Assembly (NCBI GenBank): GCA_964344055.1
Contig: CAYFLT010000030.1
Location: forward strand, 1 to 50,394
DNA: 50,394 nt
Source: OFTM10 sp964344055
GTDB taxonomy: Bacteria; Actinomycetota; Acidimicrobiia; Acidimicrobiales; Aldehydirespiratoraceae
Reading direction: 5' to 3'
The position numbers and the translations under genes are program-made. This document shows positions 16,402 to 23,787 of the stretch, in pieces; positions within the stretch are counted from its first letter, which is position 1; each line of letters begins with the position of its first letter. A model generated the notes under the pieces. The model saw only the letters and a program-made list of their open reading frames with translations, was not told the origin of the DNA and did no database searches.

Positions 16402-17174
16402 TGGACTCACTCTCACTCGCCCGGACCATGCGGGGCTCGATCGGCATGCTGGCCATGCATTGGCTCATGGCGCCGTCCACCGAGGCCAAGTCCGTCGCTG
16501 CGGGCATGCCTGCCGGTCGTCCCGGCTACGCGATCGGACGACTCGGAGTCCTCGGCGACTGTCCGGTCGACAATGTCGTCGGCGCAGCCTTCTTCTGGGA
16601 ACCGGGCTATCTCGCCGATCAGGTCCGCTCCGGTCGGGCCACCATGAACCCCGCGGATGGGGCGGCGATCTTCGCCCGCATCTGCCAGGAGTGGGGTGAG
16701 GACCATCTGGAGGGCTTCGAAGGAACGCTTCGGCTCGGCGAACTCGCGGAGAAGGTGGTCGACTCCGCCAGCCCTCTCGGCGCGCCGATGTTCGTCGGCT
16801 GGCGAGACCAGGTTCTGCCGGACCCCGGTCCGGGCCGGACGATGCAGCTCTGCCAGACCCTTCGAGAGCTGGGATTCTCCCGGTTCTGCACCGCCGTCAT
16901 GGCCGCCGAGATGAGCCCGCTGATGGCGATCATGAGTGGACCCACCGGAGCCTGGAACGCCGAGATGTTCGGCTGGTCCGAGCCGTATCCCGATGGCGAA
17001 CCGATGGCCGCCACTCGTGACGAGATCGAGGCGCACGCCAACCGGCTACACGCCGCGGACTTCCGGGTGCTGAGCGACGACGAGCGGGCCGACTTCCGCG
17101 AGCTGGCCCGAGCCGCGCGCAACCATGCCGGCACCAGGATGACCGCAGAGTCCAGCGCCATGCCGCCGAGCTGA
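16401..17174 (+). CDS. SCO6745-like (HTH_67-type) protein of unknown function
   Basis: A 257-residue protein whose N-half phrases GRLGVLGDCPVDNVVGAAFFW and LADQVRSGRATMNPADG resemble the actinobacterial SCO6745 family, which has a MarR-like winged-helix fold but no shown DNA binding. No membrane segments or signal peptide are seen. Its ATG overlaps the stop of the Ddn-like gene, so the two are cotranslated. Family assignment is from memory of the motif pattern and is moderate; the function is unknown. Confidence 0.6.
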   Translation: MDSLSLARTMRGSIGMLAMHWLMAPSTEAKSVAAGMPAGRPGYAIGRLGVLGDCPVDNVVGAAFFWEPGYLADQVRSGRATMNPADGAAIFARICQEWGEDHLEGFEGTLRLGELAEKVVDSASPLGAPMFVGWRDQVLPDPGPGRTMQLCQTLRELGFSRFCTAVMAAEMSPLMAIMSGPTGAWNAEMFGWSEPYPDGEPMAATRDEIEAHANRLHAADFRVLSDDERADFRELARAARNHAGTRMTAESSAMPPS

Positions 17175-17193
17175 TCCGCAGAGAGGAATCGAC

Positions 17194-18387
17194 ATGGACA
17201 TCGACGTCGCATCCGTCGACCACGCACTCATGACGACCCGGGCGGTTCGGCGCCGCCTGGACCTCGAACGACCGGTCGACCGCCAGATCATCCTCGACTG
17301 CATCGACATCGCCGAGCAGGCGCCATCGGGCGGCAACCAGGGCAGCCGGCGCTGGGTGATCGTCGAGGACCAGAGGGTCAAGGACCGGATGGCCGAGATC
17401 TACATGGAGGCGGCCGGTGAGTGGATGATCGCCACCCACGACCGGCTGGCCGGTTCCGGCCATCCCCAGGAGAAGGTGATGGCGTCGGCTGCCCACCTCG
17501 CCGAGCATCTGGCCGAGGTTCCGGCGATCGTGGTGCCGACCATCATCGGGGTGCATGACGGGAGTGGACGACCCGGCCTGTTCGACTCGGTCATCCAGTC
17601 GGTCTGGAGCTTCTGCGTGGCGCTGCGAGCTCGCGGCCTTGGTACCGCGTGGACTACGGCGATCCTCTCCCGCCAGGACGATCTCATGGAGCTCCTCGAG
17701 ATCCCGGAGGGAATGACGCCCATTGCCATGCTCCCCCTCGGCTGGATGAAGGGCACCAGCGTGAAACTCGCCCCCCGCCTGCCCGCCCGTGAGGTGGCCT
17801 ACTTCGACGGCTTCGCCCGCACGTGGGAGACCGGCCCCAGTGATCCCCCCTGCCATGCGGACGGACCGGGGGTCGTGGTCGAGGCCGATATCAAGGCGCC
17901 GCCCGCTGCTGTCTGGCCGTTCGTCACCGACATCAACTTCGGGGCGGACCACAGCGCCGAGTTCACCGGTGCCCGATGGGCCGACGGATGCGACGGTCCA
18001 GCGCTTGGTGCGCAGTTCGTCGGCGCCAACACCCACGAGGCGATAGGCGAATGGGAGGTCCCTTGCTTCGTCGATCGCTACGAGGAGGAGAGGTCGTTCG
18101 GTTGGGTCACGTCCGACCCCGACAACCCGGGCGCCCAGTGGCGATTCGAGCTCCAGGCCATCGCCGGGGCCACCCGTCTGCGCTATCGCGTGATCCTCGG
18201 CCCCGGCCCATCGGGGATCACCATGGCGATCGAGAACATGCCGCCGGAGATGGAGCCCCGGATCCTCGCCCGCCGGGTCGGCGAGCATCGGACCAATATG
18301 CAGCTGGTCGTCGATGCCATCAAGGACGCCGCAGAGGCCGGTCGTCGGGAGCGCGACGACTCGGGTCCGCGGGCTCCCCTCTCCTAG
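17194..18387 (+). CDS. Nitroreductase-SRPBCC fusion protein
   Basis: A 397-residue two-domain protein. Residues 1-215 are an FMN-dependent nitroreductase (TTRAVRRRLDLERPV, EQAPSGGNQGSRRWVIV, LRARGLGTAWTT). Residues about 225-380 form an SRPBCC/START-like ligand-binding domain (VVVEADIKAPPAAVWPFVTDI, then IGEWEVPCFVDRYEEERSFGWV), joined by a short Pro-rich linker. SRPBCC domains bind hydrophobic ligands, so the fusion may hold a lipid or polyketide-like substrate for reduction (inference). It is preceded by AGAGGAA. It lies among F420- and flavin-type genes on the same strand, probably in one operon. Confidence 0.85.
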   Translation: MDIDVASVDHALMTTRAVRRRLDLERPVDRQIILDCIDIAEQAPSGGNQGSRRWVIVEDQRVKDRMAEIYMEAAGEWMIATHDRLAGSGHPQEKVMASAAHLAEHLAEVPAIVVPTIIGVHDGSGRPGLFDSVIQSVWSFCVALRARGLGTAWTTAILSRQDDLMELLEIPEGMTPIAMLPLGWMKGTSVKLAPRLPAREVAYFDGFARTWETGPSDPPCHADGPGVVVEADIKAPPAAVWPFVTDINFGADHSAEFTGARWADGCDGPALGAQFVGANTHEAIGEWEVPCFVDRYEEERSFGWVTSDPDNPGAQWRFELQAIAGATRLRYRVILGPGPSGITMAIENMPPEMEPRILARRVGEHRTNMQLVVDAIKDAAEAGRRERDDSGPRAPLS

Positions 18388-18417
18388 GCTCGGCCGTAGT
18401 CCCCGGGAGGTCGGGCA

Positions 18418-19137
18418 ATGACCGAGATTCAGTCTCCAGAAGTCGAGTCGGTGACCGTGAACGGGTCGGAGTTCTCCGTCCCTCTCGTCGTTCAGGCGGC
18501 GACGTCGATCGTTGCCGCCTATCGGGTCGACCCGACGACCGCAGAGGAGATCGTCCGCGACCGCGGCTTCACTCCACTCGTGGGAGATGACGGGCAGGCC
18601 GGCGTCTACATCGTCGGCGTGGCGTACCTGCAGACCGACTTCGGCCGATACGTGGAGGTCGGAGTCGCCTTCGACGTCGAACCGCTGGGACCGGACGCCA
18701 ACGCCAGCTACATCCACTGGCTCCCGGTGACCGGCGAGCTCAGCGCGATCGTCGGTCGGGAGGTCTGGGGTTTCCCGAAGTGGGTCACCGACCTTCGCTT
18801 CACCAGCTACGGGGATGCAGCCCAGGTGGAGTGGTTCGAAGACGACGGGCTGGTGCTCAGGCTCCGTCTCGATGCGGGCGGCGTCGACATCGGCGATTCC
18901 GAGGTCCCGGTCGCCTCGTACGCAATCGGACCGAACGGGCCGCAGTGCACCCAGACCCACATGCACAACTCCGGCATCGTGATCGGTGGGTCGGTCGAGC
19001 TCGAGATCGGGGCCTCGGGCCATCCGGCGGTACGGGCCCTTCGAGCACTTGGGATCGCCGATCTCGAACCTGCCCTCACAACCCGCGTCAACTTCTCGCA
19101 CAGTTCCTGGGGTCTCGCGGAGCCGCGTGAGTTCTGA
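18418..19137 (+). CDS. Acetoacetate decarboxylase-fold protein
   Basis: A 239-residue member of the ADC superfamily, recognised by YIHWLPVTGELSAIVGREVWGFPKWVTDL. The ADC active site normally carries two adjacent lysines after the Pro; here only the first is kept and the second is Trp (PKW). The lysine that tunes the Schiff-base lysine is thus missing, so acetoacetate decarboxylation is unlikely. ADC-like proteins of this kind include aldolase-dehydratases and lactonases. A GGGAGG ribosome binding site precedes the ATG, and two TAG-type -10 candidates (TAGGCT, TAGTCC) lie upstream. Confidence 0.75.
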   Translation: MTEIQSPEVESVTVNGSEFSVPLVVQAATSIVAAYRVDPTTAEEIVRDRGFTPLVGDDGQAGVYIVGVAYLQTDFGRYVEVGVAFDVEPLGPDANASYIHWLPVTGELSAIVGREVWGFPKWVTDLRFTSYGDAAQVEWFEDDGLVLRLRLDAGGVDIGDSEVPVASYAIGPNGPQCTQTHMHNSGIVIGGSVELEIGASGHPAVRALRALGIADLEPALTTRVNFSHSSWGLAEPREF

Positions 19138-19138
19138 C

Positions 19139-19294
19139 GTGCTCGACCTCGATCTCACCATGAGCCCCACGGTTCGGTGGACTCCGGAGTCGGTCGGCAC
19201 GTTCATGGGCGGAGAGCTCCTCCCCCGTCACGAGGTCCACGTCGAGTCCGTCCGCGCGGGCAACGGCGCGGGGAAAGGGAGCGACCCCTCATGA
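19139..19294 (+). CDS. Possible small ORF, 51 residues, unknown
   Basis: An open frame from GTG 19139 fills the space between the ADC-fold gene and the nitronate monooxygenase and ends in an ATGA overlap with the latter. Its product begins LDLDLTMSPTVRWTPESVG and ends in a Gly-rich tail. Nothing in it is recognised. It may be real, or simply leader sequence carrying the ribosome binding site (GGGAAAGGGAG) of the next gene. Confidence 0.3.
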   Translation: MLDLDLTMSPTVRWTPESVGTFMGGELLPRHEVHVESVRAGNGAGKGSDPS

Positions 19295-20403
19295 CGAGCA
19301 TCCGTACCGACTTCGCCTCCCGGCTAGGCATCGATGTGCCGATCCTCGGCTTCAGCCATGAGATCGAGGTGACCGCCGCCATCACCGAAGCCGGCGGGCT
19401 CGGCGTGTACGGCGTGGCACACGACCCACCCGAGGTGCTTCCGGGCAAGCTGCGGGAGCTGCGACGACAGACCGGCGATCGTCCGGCAGCGGTCGACATC
19501 ATGATGCCGCCCGGCATGCCGGAGGATCAGACACTGGACGAGATCCAGGCGTCGCTTCCGGAGGAACACAAGGCCTTCGTCGCCGAGCTCGCCGACCGCT
19601 ATGAGGTGCCGCCGGCTTCCCGGAGGTCCTTCTTCAACTCGGTACTCCGCACCCCCGCCTACTTCGAGGGCCAACTCGAGGCCCTGCTCGACAGCGACAT
19701 CGAGCTGGTGGCCTTCGGGGTGGGGCTCACCAAGGACGCCGTCCAACGCCTGCAAGAGGCCGGCAAGGTCGTCGGTGCCCTGGTCGGAAGCCCTCATCAT
19801 GTCGATCGATACCTGGACGTCGGTCTCGACTTCCTCGTCGCCCAGGGATCCGAGGCGGGCGGACACACCGGCACGATCGGCACGATGGTGCTCGTCCCGG
19901 AGGTCGTTCAGAAGGCAGGGAGTATCCCGGTGCTGGCGGCCGGCGGCATCGGACACGGCGCGCAGATCGCCGCGGCTCTCGCAATGGGGGCCCAGGGAGT
20001 GTGGTTGGGCACGGTGTGGCTCGGGACCGAGGAGCACAGTCGAGGTGACCACGCCATCTCGGACCGCCTGCGCGAGAAGCTGTTCACCGCTGGGAGTGGG
20101 GACACCGCCGTCACCCGAGGCAGCAGTGGGAAGCCGCAGCGCCAGATCCGATCGAAATGGATCGAGGAGTGGGACAGCGACGCTGCCCCACCTCCGCTGA
20201 AGATGCCCTATCAGCACGCCCTGGTCGGCGACCTCATGACGGCGATCGACGAGCACCAGATCGATCCACTCCTGTACAGCGGAGCCGGCCAGGGGGTCAC
20301 GTGGATGACTGAAACGAAGACCGTCGCCGAAGTGGTCGATGACCTCGTCGAGCAAACCGTCGCCGCTCTTCGAACCGCAGCTACTGTTCCCATCGTCGAC
20401 TGA
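19291..20403 (+). CDS. Nitronate monooxygenase (2-nitropropane dioxygenase family)
   Basis: A 370-residue FMN TIM-barrel enzyme. It has the family's FMN/active-site phrases VAQGSEAGGHTGTIGTMVLVP, with the conserved His, and IPVLAAGGIGHGAQIAAALAMGAQGVWLGT. Members oxidise nitronates to aldehydes or ketones plus nitrite, though many are annotated only by fold. Its neighbours are a nitroreductase fusion and a Ddn-like protein, so handling of nitro compounds is possible but not proven. The start ATG follows GGGAAAGGGAG. Confidence 0.85.
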   Translation: MTSIRTDFASRLGIDVPILGFSHEIEVTAAITEAGGLGVYGVAHDPPEVLPGKLRELRRQTGDRPAAVDIMMPPGMPEDQTLDEIQASLPEEHKAFVAELADRYEVPPASRRSFFNSVLRTPAYFEGQLEALLDSDIELVAFGVGLTKDAVQRLQEAGKVVGALVGSPHHVDRYLDVGLDFLVAQGSEAGGHTGTIGTMVLVPEVVQKAGSIPVLAAGGIGHGAQIAAALAMGAQGVWLGTVWLGTEEHSRGDHAISDRLREKLFTAGSGDTAVTRGSSGKPQRQIRSKWIEEWDSDAAPPPLKMPYQHALVGDLMTAIDEHQIDPLLYSGAGQGVTWMTETKTVAEVVDDLVEQTVAALRTAATVPIVD

Positions 20404-20452
20404 TTGGATCGCCCGGCCCCTCGGGAGCCGACGAACACCTCGGGGGTTCCCG

Positions 20453-21427
20453 ATGACCGGCACACGACGTTCCATGGCCGACGAGTGGGCGTTTCTCCCT
20501 GACGTCCCCACGAAGCCCGCGCCCTACTTCGCCTGGCCGCCCCGACCCGTCGACTCGGTCAAGTACGCGATACGCAACCACCTCTGGGTCAACGACCGGA
20601 CCTTCTACATCCTCCTTGCACTCGTGGTCGGGCTCTGGCTCCAACCGGTCGACGACGAGCAGCAAGACCTCGCGGCCGGGTGGGTGGCCGAGGTGTTGGT
20701 CCGCAACTACGTGGCCGTACTGATCATCGTGGGCGGCCTGCATTGGTGGTTCTACGTTCGCAACGGGCAGGGCGGCACGCTGCGCTACGACGACCGGGCA
20801 CTGGGCCGGAACAAGCGGATCTTCTTCACCGGCGACCAGGTCCGCGACAACGTCTTCTACACCTTGGCCTACGGAGTTCCGATCGCGAGTAGCTGGGAGA
20901 TCTGGGCTCGCTGGATGTACGCCGGAGACCGGGCGTCAACGGTCACGTTCGACGCGAACCCGACCTGGTTCGTTCTCGGTTTCCTCGCGATGCCGATCTG
21001 GCAGAGCCTGCACTTCTATGTCATCCACCGGGCCATCCACCACGAGAGCATCTACTCGAGGGTGCATGCGGTCCATCACCGCAACGTGAACATCGGCCCG
21101 TGGTCCGGGTTGGCGATGCACCCCGTCGAACACCTGCTCTACTTCAGCACCCTGGCGCTCGTTCTCCTCGTGCCGACCCATCCGTCCCACATCCTGTTCC
21201 TCCTCTATTGGCAGATGCTCGGGGCGCCGTCGGGCCATGCCGGCTACGACGCGGTCGTGGTCGGAGACAGGCCGGTACTGCAGCTCAATTCCTTCTTCCA
21301 CCAGTTGCACCACCGCTACCAGCGCTGCAACTACGGCAGCGCCGAGTTCCCGCTCGACTACTGGCTCGGCACTCTCCACGACGGCACCGACGAGGGCGCC
21401 GCCCGCCTCCGCCAACGTCACCGCTGA
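20453..21427 (+). CDS. Sterol desaturase/fatty acid hydroxylase family membrane protein
   Basis: A 324-residue membrane protein with hydrophobic segments around residues 50-65, 80-100, 170-185 and 220-245. The di-iron histidine clusters of the family are present: HFYVIHRAIHH, HAVHHRN and HQLHHRY. The family uses O2 to hydroxylate or desaturate sterols, carotenoids and fatty acids. The start at ATG 20453 is chosen because CGGGGG lies 8 nt upstream; an in-frame ATG at 20474 is an alternative. The next gene, in the same direction, is a PF10118 hydrolase that may form a lipid-modifying pair with it (inference). Confidence 0.85.
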   Translation: MTGTRRSMADEWAFLPDVPTKPAPYFAWPPRPVDSVKYAIRNHLWVNDRTFYILLALVVGLWLQPVDDEQQDLAAGWVAEVLVRNYVAVLIIVGGLHWWFYVRNGQGGTLRYDDRALGRNKRIFFTGDQVRDNVFYTLAYGVPIASSWEIWARWMYAGDRASTVTFDANPTWFVLGFLAMPIWQSLHFYVIHRAIHHESIYSRVHAVHHRNVNIGPWSGLAMHPVEHLLYFSTLALVLLVPTHPSHILFLLYWQMLGAPSGHAGYDAVVVGDRPVLQLNSFFHQLHHRYQRCNYGSAEFPLDYWLGTLHDGTDEGAARLRQRHR

Positions 21428-21448
21428 TCGCGAGGATTGTCCATGAGG

Positions 21449-21460
21449 TAGCTTCGGCGG
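21449..21460 (+). promoter_or_regulatory. Putative leaderless -10 of the PF10118 gene
   Basis: TAGCTT at 21449-21454 followed by six bases leads to ATC at 21461, the position where other leaderless genes in this window have their start codon. Confidence 0.4.
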
Positions 21461-22270
21461 ATCGCTGCCATCACCGTCCGCCGTCCCGACTTCGAGTGGC
21501 CACCGGAAGTCCAGGTGGTGCCCAACCCGTCCGACCCCCAACAGTCGTGCGAGACCGTCGGGCTGTCGTTCACGCTCCCCTACCTCGAGCCGTACCTGAT
21601 CCGCACCATGCGGGTGGCCGCCAAGGAAGTGACCGATCCCGAGCTTCTCGCCGACATGAAGGCGTTCTCGGCTCAGGAGGCGCAGCACTACAAGAACCAC
21701 GCCAAAATCAACGATCTCGTCCGCAACCAGCTCAGCCCGTCCGCAGCCGATGCGATGCGGGACCTCGAGGACCGACTCGAAGCGGACTACCGGCGGTTCA
21801 CCGACGAGAAGTCACTCGCCTTCAACCTCGCCTATGCCGAAGGCTTCGAGGCGATGACCTTCTCCCTGGCCCGATCGAGCATGGGTTCGGTCGAACCGAC
21901 CACCACCGCACCCGAATGGGCTGAGCTCATGGCATGGCACCTGAGTGAGGAGATCGAGCACCGAACGGTCACCTTCGACGCATACGAGTCCATCGTCGGC
22001 AAGTACCCCTATCGCCTCGCCGTCGGCACCTGGGCCCAGACCCACTACCTCCGCTACCTCCTCGGGATGGCCACGGTCGTCTACCGCGACCAGATCGACC
22101 CCGACATCTCCGTGCGCCGGATCTCATGGCGAGCGGCGAAGCGGGGCTGGCGAACGGGCAGCCTCCAGGGCACCCTGCGGGCGATGTCGCCGCGCTACGA
22201 CCCGCGGCGGGTGACGATCTCCGAGGGTGTCCGGGCGATCACCGACATGTACGGGGTCGATCTCGGCTGA
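21461..22270 (+). CDS. Metal-dependent hydrolase, PF10118 family, apparent ATC start
   Basis: The body is a clear PF10118 protein, with helix AKEVTDPELLADMKAFSAQEAQHYKNH and the second metal-site region LMAWHLSEEIEHRTVTFDAY; its His/Glu residues suggest a ferritin-like di-metal site. The first ATG/GTG in frame (21515) would cut off AAITVRRPDFEWPPEVQ, a stretch that matches the family N-terminus. A stop lies in frame at 21449. The true start therefore seems to be the ATC at 21461 (269 residues), six bases after a TAGCTT -10. If that C were G, the gene would begin with ATG in the ideal place. Either a single-base change or error, or a rare ATC start. Confidence 0.7.
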   Translation: MAAITVRRPDFEWPPEVQVVPNPSDPQQSCETVGLSFTLPYLEPYLIRTMRVAAKEVTDPELLADMKAFSAQEAQHYKNHAKINDLVRNQLSPSAADAMRDLEDRLEADYRRFTDEKSLAFNLAYAEGFEAMTFSLARSSMGSVEPTTTAPEWAELMAWHLSEEIEHRTVTFDAYESIVGKYPYRLAVGTWAQTHYLRYLLGMATVVYRDQIDPDISVRRISWRAAKRGWRTGSLQGTLRAMSPRYDPRRVTISEGVRAITDMYGVDLG

Positions 22271-22276
22271 CCCGCC

Positions 22277-22305
22277 CTGACATTGCTCCGGAAAGTCGCG
22301 ATACT
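22277..22305 (+). promoter_or_regulatory. Putative promoter of the neocarzinostatin-like protein gene, leaderless
   Basis: CTGACA at 22277-22282, a 17-bp spacer, GATACT at 22300-22305, then six bases to the ATG at 22312. Confidence 0.5.
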
Positions 22306-22311
22306 CGGGCG

Positions 22312-23763
22312 ATGAGGCGGACAGGCAGGGAAGAAGGCAGCCAGCCCCTTGACGAGGGCGTCGTGGACATCGAACTCGAGTCCGCACGAACCGATCACGG
22401 TTGGACACAGCGACTGATCGTCCTCTCCGGAGTCGGCGCACTGTTCGCTGCCGTCGCGCTCGCGGTGTGGCTGAGTTCGGGCAACGAGGCCACGGGCGTC
22501 GACGAGGACGCCACCCCTGAACCGGACCGCGAGGAACTCCGAGACGCCGACCAGCCGGACGACGACGGCCCGGTCGTGATCGAGATCGAGTACGGCGGCC
22601 GGTTCACCGGGGTCGACTCGCTCCGGCTGCCCCTGCTGATCAGCCCCGACGATGGACTCGTCGACGGCCAGATCGTCACGGTCACCGCAGAGGATCTCTC
22701 ACCCCACGCCACCGTCGGCGTCGTCCAGTGCGCCGGGGAGGAAGGGAATCCGCGCGGTGAGGGCTCTTGCGACATCGGTGACTACACCCTGGCGAACACC
22801 GACGAGAACGGGCGCGTCGCCACCCAGGTGACGGTGCGCCGATTCATCTCGAACGCCTACGGCGAGATCGACTGCGCCGCTCCCGGTGAGCTGGCGTGTG
22901 CGATCGCCGTCGCCAACATCGCCGACTACGACGAGTCAGCGGTGGGAAGGATCTGGTTCGACCCGACGGTGGAGGGGGTGCGGGCGCCGACGATCACCGT
23001 CGATCGCAGTGACGGACTCCACGACGGCGATTCGGTCAGCGTGAGCGGCGCCAACTTCGTGCCCGGTGAGCCGGTAGTGGTCGGGCAGTGTGTGATCGGT
23101 GGCAGCTGGAGCATCTTCGGCTGCTGGGAGCAGTCACGGCGAATGGCCGATGCCGTAGCCGACGACAACGGAGCCTTCGAGGTGACGGTGGAGGTGAGTC
23201 GGATACTCGACGGCGGCCTCGACTGTTTCTCCAACCAGTACGGCTGCCGGATCGCAGCACGCACGACCACCACGGACTTCCTGCTCGGCGATGGGACCGC
23301 GGCCAACCCGGTCCGGCTGTTCTTCGACGGCACGACACTCCCGGAGAATCTCGAGTGGGGCATCGCATACGCGCTCGCCCCGGATCGGGACCTGACCGAC
23401 GGTGAGCAGGTGGTCCTGCGGCTCGCCAACCTCGAGCGTTCGCTCTGCGAGGATCCCGAGTTCTTCGAAGAGCTTCAGCAATCCGAGGACTGGGATCCCC
23501 TGATCTGTGAACCCGTGCTGATCGAGACCGGTGTGGTCGAGGTTCAGCAGTGCGTCGACCTGGCGGCGGAAGAGGAGTACTGCACGGACACCGTGGCGGT
23601 CGAGATCGTCGAGGGGGCGGCGGAGATCACCATGAGCGTCCAGCGCGAGTTCGAGCGCACGTCCGGCGAACTCGTCGACTGTGCCGAGCCGGGTCGCCAG
23701 TGCGAGCTGCGCATCACCGGCGACATCCACGGCTACGTGCCCCTGCGCTTTCGCGGGGACTGA
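22312..23763 (+). CDS. Membrane-anchored protein with three neocarzinostatin-like domains
   Basis: A 483-residue protein: an N-terminal cytoplasmic segment, one transmembrane helix at about residues 35-55, an acidic linker rich in Asp/Glu/Pro (56-85), then an extracellular region. That region holds repeats of the neocarzinostatin-apoprotein type. Repeat 1 (about 105-215) begins DGLVDGQIVTVTAEDLSP; repeat 2 (about 220-335) begins DGLHDGDSVSVSGANFVPGE; repeat 3 (about 360-480) begins DLTDGEQVVLRLANLE. Each has paired Cys in the pattern GQC...C and DC...C, expected to form disulfides. The fold binds enediyne chromophores in the classic members; here it is more likely a surface adhesion or ligand-binding module. 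Confidence 0.75.
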   Translation: MRRTGREEGSQPLDEGVVDIELESARTDHGWTQRLIVLSGVGALFAAVALAVWLSSGNEATGVDEDATPEPDREELRDADQPDDDGPVVIEIEYGGRFTGVDSLRLPLLISPDDGLVDGQIVTVTAEDLSPHATVGVVQCAGEEGNPRGEGSCDIGDYTLANTDENGRVATQVTVRRFISNAYGEIDCAAPGELACAIAVANIADYDESAVGRIWFDPTVEGVRAPTITVDRSDGLHDGDSVSVSGANFVPGEPVVVGQCVIGGSWSIFGCWEQSRRMADAVADDNGAFEVTVEVSRILDGGLDCFSNQYGCRIAARTTTTDFLLGDGTAANPVRLFFDGTTLPENLEWGIAYALAPDRDLTDGEQVVLRLANLERSLCEDPEFFEELQQSEDWDPLICEPVLIETGVVEVQQCVDLAAEEEYCTDTVAVEIVEGAAEITMSVQREFERTSGELVDCAEPGRQCELRITGDIHGYVPLRFRGD

Positions 23764-23787
23764 TCGGCGTCAGCCGAAGCCCGACGG

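Noticed and set aside
15862..16416. Extension of the nadC frame upstream to 16416
   Set aside because: The extension runs antisense through the Ddn-like gene and has no NadC-family sequence; the start at 15861 (or 15813) fits better.
16930..19206. A 758-codon open frame on the minus strand
   Set aside because: It lies antisense to four genes with clear family motifs (SCO6745-like, nitroreductase fusion, ADC-fold and so on). Long antisense frames are expected in high-GC DNA, and its product has no recognisable domain.
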